Assembly: GCA_023244975.1 (NCBI GenBank)
Contig: JAHFLG010000037.1
Span: forward strand, 1-5,736
Direction of reading: 5' to 3'
Origin: Candidatus Harrisonbacteria bacterium
GTDB taxonomy: Bacteria > Patescibacteriota > Minisyncoccia > UBA6257 > 1-14-0-10-44-23
DNA length: 5,736 nt
The notes beneath the pieces were generated by a model that saw nothing but the letters and a program-made list of their open reading frames with translations, did not search any database and was not told the origin of the DNA. This document shows positions 1 through 5,387 of the stretch, piece after piece; position 1 is the first letter of the stretch, and the number at the start of each line of letters is the position of its first letter. A program made the translations under genes and the position numbers.

Positions 1-1
1 A

Positions 2-2398
2 AAAATTGCCGATGCCTGCACGTTTGAAATGGAAATAGGTAAAATCCTGTTGCCCAAATTTGATACCCCGGACGGCAGCGACTCCAAAGTATATATGCGC
101 AAGCTGGTGGCGGAAAAATTAAAAAATCGCTATCCAAACCCAAGCGAAGTCGTCAAAGAGCGCGTTGAGTACGAACTTGGAGTCATTGAAAAAACCGGTT
201 TCGCGGATTACTTTTTAATCGTCCAAGACTTTATCAACTGGGCTAAAGATCGCGGCGTGGTGGTCGGACCCGGCCGCGGCAGCGCTGCCGGCTCGATCAT
301 TTCCTATATATTAAATATCACCGACCTCGACCCTATTGCCTATGACCTACTTTTTGAACGCTTCTTAAACCCGGAACGAATTCAAATGCCGGATATCGAC
401 ATCGATATCACCGATGTGCGGCGCGACGAGGTCTTTGGCTATTTGGTTGAAAAATACGGCAGCGATCGCGTGGCCCACATCATTACGTTTGGAACCATGG
501 CCGCGCGCGCGAGCATTCGCGACGTCGGCCGTGCCCTCGACATCGAGCTCAGCTTCTGTGACCGCTTGGCCAAACTCATCCCCTTCAACAAAGACCTGGA
601 TCAGGCGCTGCGCGAAGTTGATGAGCTCGCTTCATTATATAAGTCTGATGAACGAGCTAAAAAAATCATTGACGCGGCTCGTAAGCTTGAAGGCGTCGCT
701 CGCCACGCCTCAGTGCATGCCTGCGGCACCGTGATTGCTGCTGAGCCACTTACCAAACGCGTCCCACTCCAGCACGCGCCGCAGGACGAGAATATTACCC
801 TCACCCAATTTGAGATGCACTCTATTGAAGACCTGGGCATCCTTAAAATGGATATTCTCGGTCTTAAAAACCTCACTATTATTGAAGACGCGATTCGGCT
901 CATCAGCGACATGACCGGCGACCAAATAGATGTCAGCAAAATTCCACTTGATGACAAAAAAGCCTTTGAGCTCTTCCAGCGTGCCGACACTGTTGGCGTG
1001 TTTCAGTTGGAGTCCGGTGGTATGCGGAGATATTTGAAAGAGCTCAAACCCACCGAGCTCGAGGACATCATCGCCATGGTCGCCTTGTACCGACCGGGTC
1101 CGATGGAACTAATCCCCTCATACATCGCCCGCAAGTACAACCGAGAAAAAGTTACCTACCTCCACCCTGAGCTTGAACCGATCCTCAAAAAAACCTATGG
1201 CATCGGCATCTATCAAGAGCAGATGATGCGCATTGCGAGTGACCTTGCCGGCTACACCCTCGCCGAAGCCGACACCCTGCGCAAAGCCATTGGTAAAAAA
1301 ATCAAAAAGCTCCTCGACGAGCAGGAGCAGAAAATCGTCTCCGGCATGATTAAGCATGGAATTGCTGACCGCACCGCCCGCGCCATCTGGGAGCTCTTCC
1401 CTCCGTTTGCCCGCTACGGCTTCAACCGCAGCCACGCTGCGTGCTACGCCATGATCGCCTACCGCACCGCCTACCTCAAAGCCAACTATCCGGTTCCTTT
1501 TATGACCGCGGTATTCAATGCCGAGAGTGGCGACATCGACCGGATTGCGTTTTTAATCAGCGAAACCAAAAAAATGGAGCTCGAAGTTCTAGCTCCGGAT
1601 ATCAACAAGAGTTCCGCGGTCTTTACTCCGGATGTCCCGGTGACCAAAGGCTCAGCAGGTGCGATTCGTTTCGGACTTTCGGCCATTAAAAACGTTGGTG
1701 AAAATATTGTCGAGGCAATTATCGAAGAGCGCAGCAAGGGCGGCGAGTTCGCAAGCTTTGAGAGCTTCATCGGCCGGGTCAAACACAAAGACCTTAACAA
1801 AAAATCACTGGAATCAATGATCCGATGTGGCGCTCTCGACAGCTTTGGTATCGAGCGCAACCAGTTACTCGCCAATATCGAAGATATCACTAAGTATGCC
1901 CAGGCTAGCCGCAAAGATTCCGCATCCAGCGCGCAAACCGGACTTTTTGGAGCGAGTTATGTCTCCACGGCCGCCCAAAAAGCGCTCACTCTCAAGTCAG
2001 CAGAGCCTGCTACGCCGCAGGAAAAACTTGGCTGGGAAAAAGAGCTGCTGGGACTCTATGTCTCTGAGCATCCTTTGACTCACGCAAAAGACAAGCTCGC
2101 GGCAACACGTCCGACCGCCATCAAAGATGTCCTCGCCGAGCGATCGGCAGTGAAAAATTACCGCGTGGCCGGCATGATTAGTAGCGTCAAATCAATTATC
2201 ACCAAAACCGGCAAGCCGATGTGCTTTGCCAAAGTCGAAGATACTAGCGGCTCTATTGAAGTCGTGGTGTTTGCTGACACCTTCCAAAAATGCAGCTCGT
2301 TCCTGCGCGAAGGCGCTATTGTGGCTCTCACCGGCCGAGTCAACTTCCGGGGTGGCGAGCTCTCTATTGTCGCGGAGGAGATAAAAGAGCTACTATAA
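2..2398 (+). CDS. dnaE: DNA polymerase III subunit alpha, C-terminal part (5' truncated by window edge)
   Basis: Catalytic subunit of the replicative DNA polymerase, acting at the fork. The frame is open from base 2, and the codons before the ATG at 29 read as conserved DnaE sequence, so the real start lies upstream and the N-terminal PHP domain (roughly 270-300 residues) is missing. Visible in order: the linker motif LLPKFDTPDG; GPGRGSAAGS (266-295); the palm motif MPDIDID (386-406), whose first two Asp codons at 392 and 398 match E. coli D401/D403; the third catalytic Asp at 851-853 in LKMDILGL, matching D555; the fingers and helix-hairpin-helix region; a QTGLF clamp-binding motif (1934-1948); and a C-terminal OB domain (about 2155-2395). 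The protein ends right after the OB fold, so it lacks the extra C-terminal tau-binding region of E. coli DnaE (1160 aa). All catalytic residues expected in this part are present. thrS starts 4 bases downstream. Identity is essentially certain. Confidence 0.97.
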   Translation, partial: KIADACTFEMEIGKILLPKFDTPDGSDSKVYMRKLVAEKLKNRYPNPSEVVKERVEYELGVIEKTGFADYFLIVQDFINWAKDRGVVVGPGRGSAAGSIISYILNITDLDPIAYDLLFERFLNPERIQMPDIDIDITDVRRDEVFGYLVEKYGSDRVAHIITFGTMAARASIRDVGRALDIELSFCDRLAKLIPFNKDLDQALREVDELASLYKSDERAKKIIDAARKLEGVARHASVHACGTVIAAEPLTKRVPLQHAPQDENITLTQFEMHSIEDLGILKMDILGLKNLTIIEDAIRLISDMTGDQIDVSKIPLDDKKAFELFQRADTVGVFQLESGGMRRYLKELKPTELEDIIAMVALYRPGPMELIPSYIARKYNREKVTYLHPELEPILKKTYGIGIYQEQMMRIASDLAGYTLAEADTLRKAIGKKIKKLLDEQEQKIVSGMIKHGIADRTARAIWELFPPFARYGFNRSHAACYAMIAYRTAYLKANYPVPFMTAVFNAESGDIDRIAFLISETKKMELEVLAPDINKSSAVFTPDVPVTKGSAGAIRFGLSAIKNVGENIVEAIIEERSKGGEFASFESFIGRVKHKDLNKKSLESMIRCGALDSFGIERNQLLANIEDITKYAQASRKDSASSAQTGLFGASYVSTAAQKALTLKSAEPATPQEKLGWEKELLGLYVSEHPLTHAKDKLAATRPTAIKDVLAERSAVKNYRVAGMISSVKSIITKTGKPMCFAKVEDTSGSIEVVVFADTFQKCSSFLREGAIVALTGRVNFRGGELSIVAEEIKELL

Positions 2399-2402
2399 AT
2401 CA

Positions 2403-4160
2403 ATGGAAAACGAAAGACTTGAACACATCCGTCACAGTCTCGCCCACCTGCTGGCTGCGGCGGTACTTAAGAAATGGCCGGATACAAAACTTGGCATCGG
2501 TCCGGTGATTGAAAACGGTTTTTATTACGATTTCCAGTTCAGCTCACCGATTAGTGATACTGATTTGAAAGACCTGGAAAAACAGATGAAAAAATTTATC
2601 GGCGCTAAGCTGGCTTTTACGGGCACCGAAATGAATGCCGATGAACTAAATAAAAAATACGCCGCGCAACCCTTTAAACTTGAGCTGATCAGTGAGTATG
2701 CTGGCGAGGGACGAACGCTCACTAGTTACAAAACCGGTGATCCGCCAACTGGCGGATTTGAGGATCTCTGCAAAGGCGGACACGTGGAGAATACCGCTGA
2801 GATTGATCCGGATAGTTTCAAGCTCACTAAGCTCGCCGGAGCCTACTGGCGCGGTGATGAAAAAAATGCCCAGCTCACTCGCATCTACGGTTTGGCTTTT
2901 AGTACTAAGGAAGAGCTCGATGCCTATGTAACCATGATGGCCGAAGCTGAAAAGCGCGACCACAAAAAACTCGGCCCGGAGCTCGATCTCTTTTTATTCT
3001 CCCCACTCGTTGGTCAGGGTCTGCCGCTCTGGACACCAAAAGGCACACTCGCCCGCAACCTGCTCAGCGACTATGTCTGGGAGCTGCGCAAAGCGCGTGG
3101 CTATGAACAGGTTGAGATTCCGCATATCGCCAAGAAAGAACTCTACGAAACTAGCGGGCACTGGGACAAATATCAAAACGATCTGTTTCAGATAAAGACC
3201 CGCGAAGGCCATGTGTTTGCCATGAAGCCGATGAACTGCCCGCACCACGCCCAGATCTACAACCGTAAAAAGTGGAGCTACCGCGAGCTGCCTCAGCGCT
3301 ACGCCTCGACCACTATGGTCTATCGTGATGAGCAGAGCGGCGAACTAGCCGGACTGTCGCGCGTCCGGTCAATCACCCAGGACGACGCACACGTCTTCTG
3401 CCGGATGGATCAGGTAAAAGCCGAAGCACTGAAGGTCTGGGATATTATCCATGACTTCTACGGAACCTTTGGTATCAGCCTCAAAGTCAGACTCTCTCTG
3501 CGCGACCCTAAGCACCCAGAAAAATATCTGGGCACTGCTGCGGCCTGGGAAAAAGCTGAGGGCATACTTCGCGAAATTATTTCTGAAAAAGGCGTACGGG
3601 CACTTGATGGCACAGGTGAAGCCGCGTTTTATGGCCCCAAGCTCGACTTCATGGGCCGCGATGCTATTGGCCGTGAGCATCAAGTGGCCACAATTCAGCT
3701 CGACTTTAACCAGCCCGAGCGGTTCGATCTCTCCTGTGTCAATGAAAAAGGTGAAGATGAACGCATCGTGATGATGCACGCGGCCATCATGGGCGCGATT
3801 GAGAGATTTATGGCTCTTCTTATCGAGCACACCGCCGGCCACTTCCCTCTCTGGCTCAGCCCGGTGCAGGCGCGCGTGATTGCGATTTCAGAAAAATTCC
3901 AGGACTATGGCACTGACATCTTCAATCAATTAAAAACTGCTGGTATTCGCGCCGAGCTCGCTGGCTCAGACGAAACTCTGGGCAAGCGCATTCGCGCCGC
4001 GCAGACCGAAAAAATTCCGTATGTCCTCGTTGTCGGCGAACAAGAGCAAAATGACAAGACTGTAGCAGTCAGACATTTTAAATTGGGTGACCTCAAGGCC
4101 ATGCCGGTAGCAGACCTGATCAAGCGTCTTCAGGAAGAAATCAACAAAAAAACCGCGTAG
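2403..4160 (+). CDS. thrS: Threonyl-tRNA synthetase lacking the TGS domain
   Basis: Charges tRNA-Thr with threonine in the cytoplasm and edits mischarged Ser-tRNA. At 585 aa it is shorter than E. coli ThrRS (642 aa) because it begins directly at the editing domain. The editing site is intact: H11xxxH15 and C123xxxH127 (in CKGGH). The class II catalytic core has all three zinc ligands: C279 (MNCPHH), H330 (DDAHVFC) and H459 (VMMHAA). Motif 2 Arg is R308, and motif 3 Arg lies in GAIERF. The C-terminal ~100 residues form the anticodon-binding domain. The ATG at 2403 is chosen because the protein aligns from its first residues with the start of the editing domain and no earlier start is available in frame. 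No good Shine-Dalgarno lies at normal spacing; the nearest GGAGGAG ends about 22 bases upstream. Translation may therefore depend on coupling to dnaE, which stops 4 bases earlier. The TAG stop lies in the loop of a hairpin. Confidence 0.97.
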   Translation: MENERLEHIRHSLAHLLAAAVLKKWPDTKLGIGPVIENGFYYDFQFSSPISDTDLKDLEKQMKKFIGAKLAFTGTEMNADELNKKYAAQPFKLELISEYAGEGRTLTSYKTGDPPTGGFEDLCKGGHVENTAEIDPDSFKLTKLAGAYWRGDEKNAQLTRIYGLAFSTKEELDAYVTMMAEAEKRDHKKLGPELDLFLFSPLVGQGLPLWTPKGTLARNLLSDYVWELRKARGYEQVEIPHIAKKELYETSGHWDKYQNDLFQIKTREGHVFAMKPMNCPHHAQIYNRKKWSYRELPQRYASTTMVYRDEQSGELAGLSRVRSITQDDAHVFCRMDQVKAEALKVWDIIHDFYGTFGISLKVRLSLRDPKHPEKYLGTAAAWEKAEGILREIISEKGVRALDGTGEAAFYGPKLDFMGRDAIGREHQVATIQLDFNQPERFDLSCVNEKGEDERIVMMHAAIMGAIERFMALLIEHTAGHFPLWLSPVQARVIAISEKFQDYGTDIFNQLKTAGIRAELAGSDETLGKRIRAAQTEKIPYVLVVGEQEQNDKTVAVRHFKLGDLKAMPVADLIKRLQEEINKKTA

Positions 4161-4167
4161 CGCGGTT
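4146..4167 (-). terminator. Rho-independent terminator for the minus-strand block, inside the 3' end of thrS
   Basis: Perfect 7-bp stem AACCGCG (4151-4157) and CGCGGTT (4161-4167) with a 3-nt loop. Read on the minus strand, the stem runs into seven T residues (complement of 4146-4152), the classic intrinsic terminator layout. On the plus strand no T-run follows directly (GGTTGGGATTTT), so it should work mainly for transcripts arriving from the 113-aa and 41-aa genes. The plus-strand loop is the thrS stop codon TAG, so the opposing terminator is embedded in thrS coding sequence. Confidence 0.7.
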
Positions 4168-4169
4168 GG

Positions 4170-4201
4170 TTGGGATTTTGATTTTACAGATAAAATCCCA
4201 A
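4170..4201. repeat. Inverted repeat with two alternative hairpins at the convergent junction
   Basis: Perfect 10-bp inverted repeat TTGGGATTTT (4170-4179) and AAAATCCCAA (4192-4201) around a 12-nt loop. A second perfect repeat overlaps it: GATTTTA (4180-4186) and TAAAATC (4191-4197) with a 4-nt loop. The two share the 3' arm, so they exclude each other. No T-run follows on the plus strand, so this would be a weak thrS terminator. It could be an end-of-transcript or RNA-protecting structure for either convergent transcript. Confidence 0.6.
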
Positions 4202-4214
4202 AGAACTGTTGCTA

Positions 4215-4235
4215 TCACGACGTGTCGTCGTACAT
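4215..4235 (-). pseudogene. Six-codon ORF behind a strong Shine-Dalgarno; possible gene stub
   Basis: On the minus strand AAGGAGG (complement of 4241-4247) stands at ideal spacing before the ATG at 4235, but the frame stops at TGA (4217-4215) after MYDDTS. It lies 25 bases after the stop of the 41-aa gene. The 15-bp start region CATCGCGACCTCCTT (4233-4247) is identical to the start region of the 41-aa gene at 4384-4398. The simplest reading is the 5' end of a third gene whose body was lost, or a leftover of cassette-like duplication. A translated mini-ORF or leader is possible, but six codons cannot be recognised as anything. Confidence 0.35.
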
Positions 4236-4247
4236 CGCGACCTCCTT
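4231..4247 (-). promoter_or_regulatory. Shine-Dalgarno/start repeat, copy 1
   Basis: Copy of the 15-bp sequence CATCGCGACCTCCTT (4233-4247), read on the minus strand as SD, 5-nt spacer and ATG. Copy 2 is at 4384-4398, before the 41-aa gene. Identity stops on both sides, so it is a precise start-site repeat rather than part of a longer duplication. Confidence 0.6.
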
Positions 4248-4260
4248 CCGCCCCACAGGA

Positions 4261-4386
4261 CTACTTCTTCCGAAGAGCAGCATTTTCTTCGCGCAGTCGG
4301 ATGTTCTCCGCCTGCAGCACCAACATCCCGGCGACGAAGCCAAGGATGAAAGTGATCGCGAATCCCCAGAACCTGAATTCCTTCAT
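4261..4386 (-). CDS. 41-aa single-pass membrane peptide with leucine-zipper-like tail
   Basis: Not a family I recognise. Translation gives 41 residues: a short basic/aromatic start (MKEFRFW), a hydrophobic segment at about residues 7-24 (GFAITFILGFVAGMLVL) long enough to cross the membrane, then a charged helix AENIRLREENAALRKK. Leucines at 24, 31 and 38 fall exactly seven apart, so the tail could dimerise as a short coiled coil. The start is supported by AAGGAGG (complement of 4392-4398) five bases before the ATG. That ATG overlaps the TGA of the 113-aa gene as ATGA, so translation is probably coupled and the two products may work together. Membrane topology is unclear because positive charges flank both sides, more of them after the helix. 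The layout recalls FtsB/DivIC- or FtsL-type proteins, but it is far too short for those. It could also be a small membrane toxin or a regulator of the upstream protein. That it is a real gene is fairly secure; its role is unknown. Confidence 0.75.
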   Translation of the reverse strand: MKEFRFWGFAITFILGFVAGMLVLQAENIRLREENAALRKK

Positions 4387-4724
4387 CGCGACCTCCTTGA
4401 GACTTCTTCAGCCCACCAGTATTCGATTCGCGGGTGGCCGGTCACGCGGCCGACTGGAAACACGAGCACTGTGTCCTCAGGATGAACTGCCTCGATCTGC
4501 CGAGGGAACGCCTCGAGATCACAGGCCGCGTCGCCCGTGCGACCGAGCCACTGGAATGTCGGCAGGATATCACAAAAATCCTGCTGTGAAACCTTCACGA
4601 TCTCGGCTCGCCGCAATCGCCGACGAATCCTCCCCGCCTGCTCGTATCGCCAGTACAGCACAATGCCGGGCGGAACAGTCATCCGGTTCAGCGATGTCCG
4701 AGTGAAAATCCAAACTCTGGCCAT
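4383..4724 (-). CDS. Hypothetical protein, 113 aa, Arg/Trp-rich
   Basis: No recognised family. The start is well supported: the ATG at 4724 has AAAGGAG (complement of 4731-4737) six bases upstream. A promoter sits about 50 bases further up, and the stop codon overlaps the start of the 41-aa membrane gene (ATGA). The protein appears soluble, with no signal peptide or membrane segment. The N-terminal part (VWIFTRTSLNRM, then PPGIVLYWRYEQ) looks like beta strands. A basic run RIRRRLRR follows at residues 32-39, and the C-terminal part has another strand-like stretch (DTVLVFPVGRV) and a WW pair. The basic run could contact nucleic acid or a partner, but this is only a suggestion. Two Cys (CDI and ACD contexts) form no clear metal motif. 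The coupled membrane gene makes a two-component unit plausible. GC-rich codons and the strong SD set it apart from dnaE and thrS. The plus-strand reading across this region has no SD and a low-complexity product. Confidence 0.8.
   Translation of the reverse strand: MARVWIFTRTSLNRMTVPPGIVLYWRYEQAGRIRRRLRRAEIVKVSQQDFCDILPTFQWLGRTGDAACDLEAFPRQIEAVHPEDTVLVFPVGRVTGHPRIEYWWAEEVSRRSR
4384..4398 (-). promoter_or_regulatory. Shine-Dalgarno/start repeat, copy 2 (before the 41-aa gene)
   Basis: Second copy of CATCGCGACCTCCTT. It supplies the SD and start codon of the 41-aa gene while lying within the last codons of the 113-aa gene. An SD this close to the anti-SD consensus inside the upstream gene favours re-initiation at the ATGA overlap. 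Confidence 0.8.
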
Positions 4725-4730
4725 GGTCGG

Positions 4731-4751
4731 CTCCTTTCGGTGCCTACACCG
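4731..4751 (-). promoter_or_regulatory. SD of the 113-aa gene with a hairpin abutting it
   Basis: On the minus strand a 5-bp stem CGGTG/CACCG with a 4-nt loop (complement of 4738-4751) ends directly against the SD AAAGGAG (complement of 4731-4737). The hairpin leaves the SD itself unpaired. It might hold the SD open or act as a protein site, but a 5-bp stem can also arise by chance. Confidence 0.35.
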
Positions 4752-4773
4752 CCCCTATGGCGATGATATCGTG

Positions 4774-4802
4774 AGAATAAAATAACTTCTTATGTGCGTC
4801 AA
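4774..4802 (-). promoter_or_regulatory. Sigma-70-type promoter for the 113-aa/41-aa genes
   Basis: Read on the minus strand: -35 TTGACG (complement of 4797-4802, 5 of 6 consensus), an exact 17-nt spacer, and -10 TATTCT (complement of 4774-4779, 4 of 6). Transcription should start near 4767, giving a leader of about 43 nt to the ATG at 4724. It lies directly downstream of the terminator of the 153-aa gene, so the 113-aa/41-aa pair forms its own transcription unit. Confidence 0.65.
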
Positions 4803-4805
4803 TGT

Positions 4806-4828
4806 AAAACCGCCTCATTGGCGGTTTT
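4806..4828 (-). terminator. Intrinsic terminator of the 153-aa gene (potentially bidirectional)
   Basis: Perfect 9-bp stem AAAACCGCC (4806-4814) and GGCGGTTTT (4820-4828) with a 5-nt loop. On the minus strand it ends in TTTTACATT, on the plus strand in TTTTTGTT, so it could stop transcription both ways. It lies about 85-110 bases after the 153-aa stop codon, matching the end of that transcript. Confidence 0.85.
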
Positions 4829-4843
4829 TGTTGGCTCGTTGTT

Positions 4844-4888
4844 TCCGAGCGCGCGCAGCCGAAGCCGCGCGCGCCCAAGACTTTCGGA
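4844..4888 (-). repeat. Very stable UUCG-capped hairpin in the 3' UTR of the 153-aa gene
   Basis: The core is an 11-bp stem, 4849-4859 against 4864-4874, enclosing 4860-4863. In minus-strand RNA the loop is C(UUCG)G, an exceptionally stable tetraloop, and the one imperfect position (4857 against 4866) is a G-U wobble. On the plus strand the same position is an A-C mismatch and the loop is CGAA. The asymmetry indicates that the minus-strand RNA is the functional one. An outer 5-bp pairing (4844-4848 with 4884-4888) may extend it. No T-run follows directly, so it is not the terminator itself. Confidence 0.65.
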
Positions 4889-4902
4889 GACCTGTTCTCA
4901 TT

Positions 4903-4929
4903 CGTTGCCGCGCTACGCACGCGGCAACG
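4903..4929 (-). repeat. 10-bp inverted repeat spanning the stop codon of the 153-aa gene
   Basis: Perfect arms CGTTGCCGCG (4903-4912) and CGCGGCAACG (4920-4929) around a 7-nt loop that holds the stop codon (complement of 4913-4915). No T-run follows on either strand. It is the first of three successive hairpins running from this stop codon to the terminator at 4806-4828. Confidence 0.6.
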
Positions 4930-5374
4930 TGATTCCTGAAACGCCGTACCGCTCGATGATGGCGGTAACCGCACGACGCAGACCCTGAGCGTCCACTTCG
5001 AGCATGTACATCGACTCGAAGTCGGGATGGTCATCGACGCCCCGAAAGTGATTCCCGGAGGAGAAATGAACGAGGATCCGGAGATCCTCCTGCCACTGCC
5101 TCCCCCAGGCCTCGTCCTTCCCGCTCTTCCTGGCGAGCTTCTTGAACCGATCATCGAAATCGATCCAGAAGTTGTCGATGAAGGCCTGCATCGCGAGAGC
5201 AGTCGACTTGTCGTCGACAAGCTCCGCGTTGTGCCTGTCAATGCACCGCCCGAACAGCTCAGGCAGCTTCTCAACGAACTCGTGCTCGATCGGGTCGTCG
5301 AACCCGAGCCGCTTGAGCACGAGAGCGCAGACCGCGCTCCACTCCTTGGACGGCTTGCCGCCGAATATCCCCAT
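4913..5374 (-). CDS. Hypothetical protein, 153 aa, soluble and mostly helical
   Basis: Not a family I recognise. The ATG at 5374 is chosen because AGGAGGT (complement of 5381-5387) lies six bases upstream. An in-frame GTG at 5380 touches the SD with no spacing and is less likely. The product starts MGIFGGKPSKEW and continues with amphipathic helix-like stretches (SAVCALVLKRLG, HEFVEKLPELFGRCID, ALAMQAFIDNFW, DDRFKKLARKSGK). A segment rich in His, Asp and aromatics follows (VHFSSGNHFRGVDDHPDF), then a C-terminal helix (LRRAVTAIIERYG). No signal peptide or membrane segment is seen. Cys16 and Cys44 form no obvious zinc motif; the His/Asp-rich stretch could bind a metal, but that is speculation. 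It is the first gene of the minus-strand block, transcribed alone and ended by the terminator at 4806-4828. The other long readings here are rejected: the second minus frame gives an Arg/Ser/Gly-rich product and the plus frame has no SD. Confidence 0.8.
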   Translation of the reverse strand: MGIFGGKPSKEWSAVCALVLKRLGFDDPIEHEFVEKLPELFGRCIDRHNAELVDDKSTALAMQAFIDNFWIDFDDRFKKLARKSGKDEAWGRQWQEDLRILVHFSSGNHFRGVDDHPDFESMYMLEVDAQGLRRAVTAIIERYGVSGITLPRA

Positions 5375-5387
5375 CGCCACACCTCCT

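Noticed and set aside
601..990. Minus-strand frames inside dnaE and thrS (for example 601-990, 1118-1435, 3369-3842)
   Set aside because: They lie antisense to strongly conserved genes and have no SD or recognisable product.
4170..4201. Integron attC-like site
   Set aside because: The arms do not fit the GTTRRRY/RYYYAAC core sites, and no integrase or second site is present. The 4903-4929 repeat fails the same test.
4383..4385. TGA possibly recoded as Gly or Trp, as in code-25 CPR lineages
   Set aside because: TGA ends the 113-aa gene exactly at an ATGA overlap with the next SD-led start, and Trp codons I checked in dnaE and thrS are TGG.
4261..4386. The 41-aa peptide as FtsB, FtsL or DivIC
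   Set aside because: Topology is similar, but it is less than half the usual length and lacks the long periplasmic coiled coil.
4166..4705. Plus-strand frame (179 codons) across the minus-strand genes
   Set aside because: It has no SD and a Ser/Arg/Pro-rich composition, and it runs antisense to two genes with strong SDs and an ATGA overlap.
4849..4874. The GC hairpin as an intrinsic terminator
   Set aside because: No T-run follows on either strand; the real terminator with a T-run is at 4806-4828.
4744..5382. Long minus-strand frame (212 codons) overlapping the 153-aa gene
   Set aside because: The product is Arg/Ser/Gly-rich low complexity, typical of an out-of-frame reading of GC-rich DNA, and the 153-aa frame has the well-spaced SD and a balanced composition.
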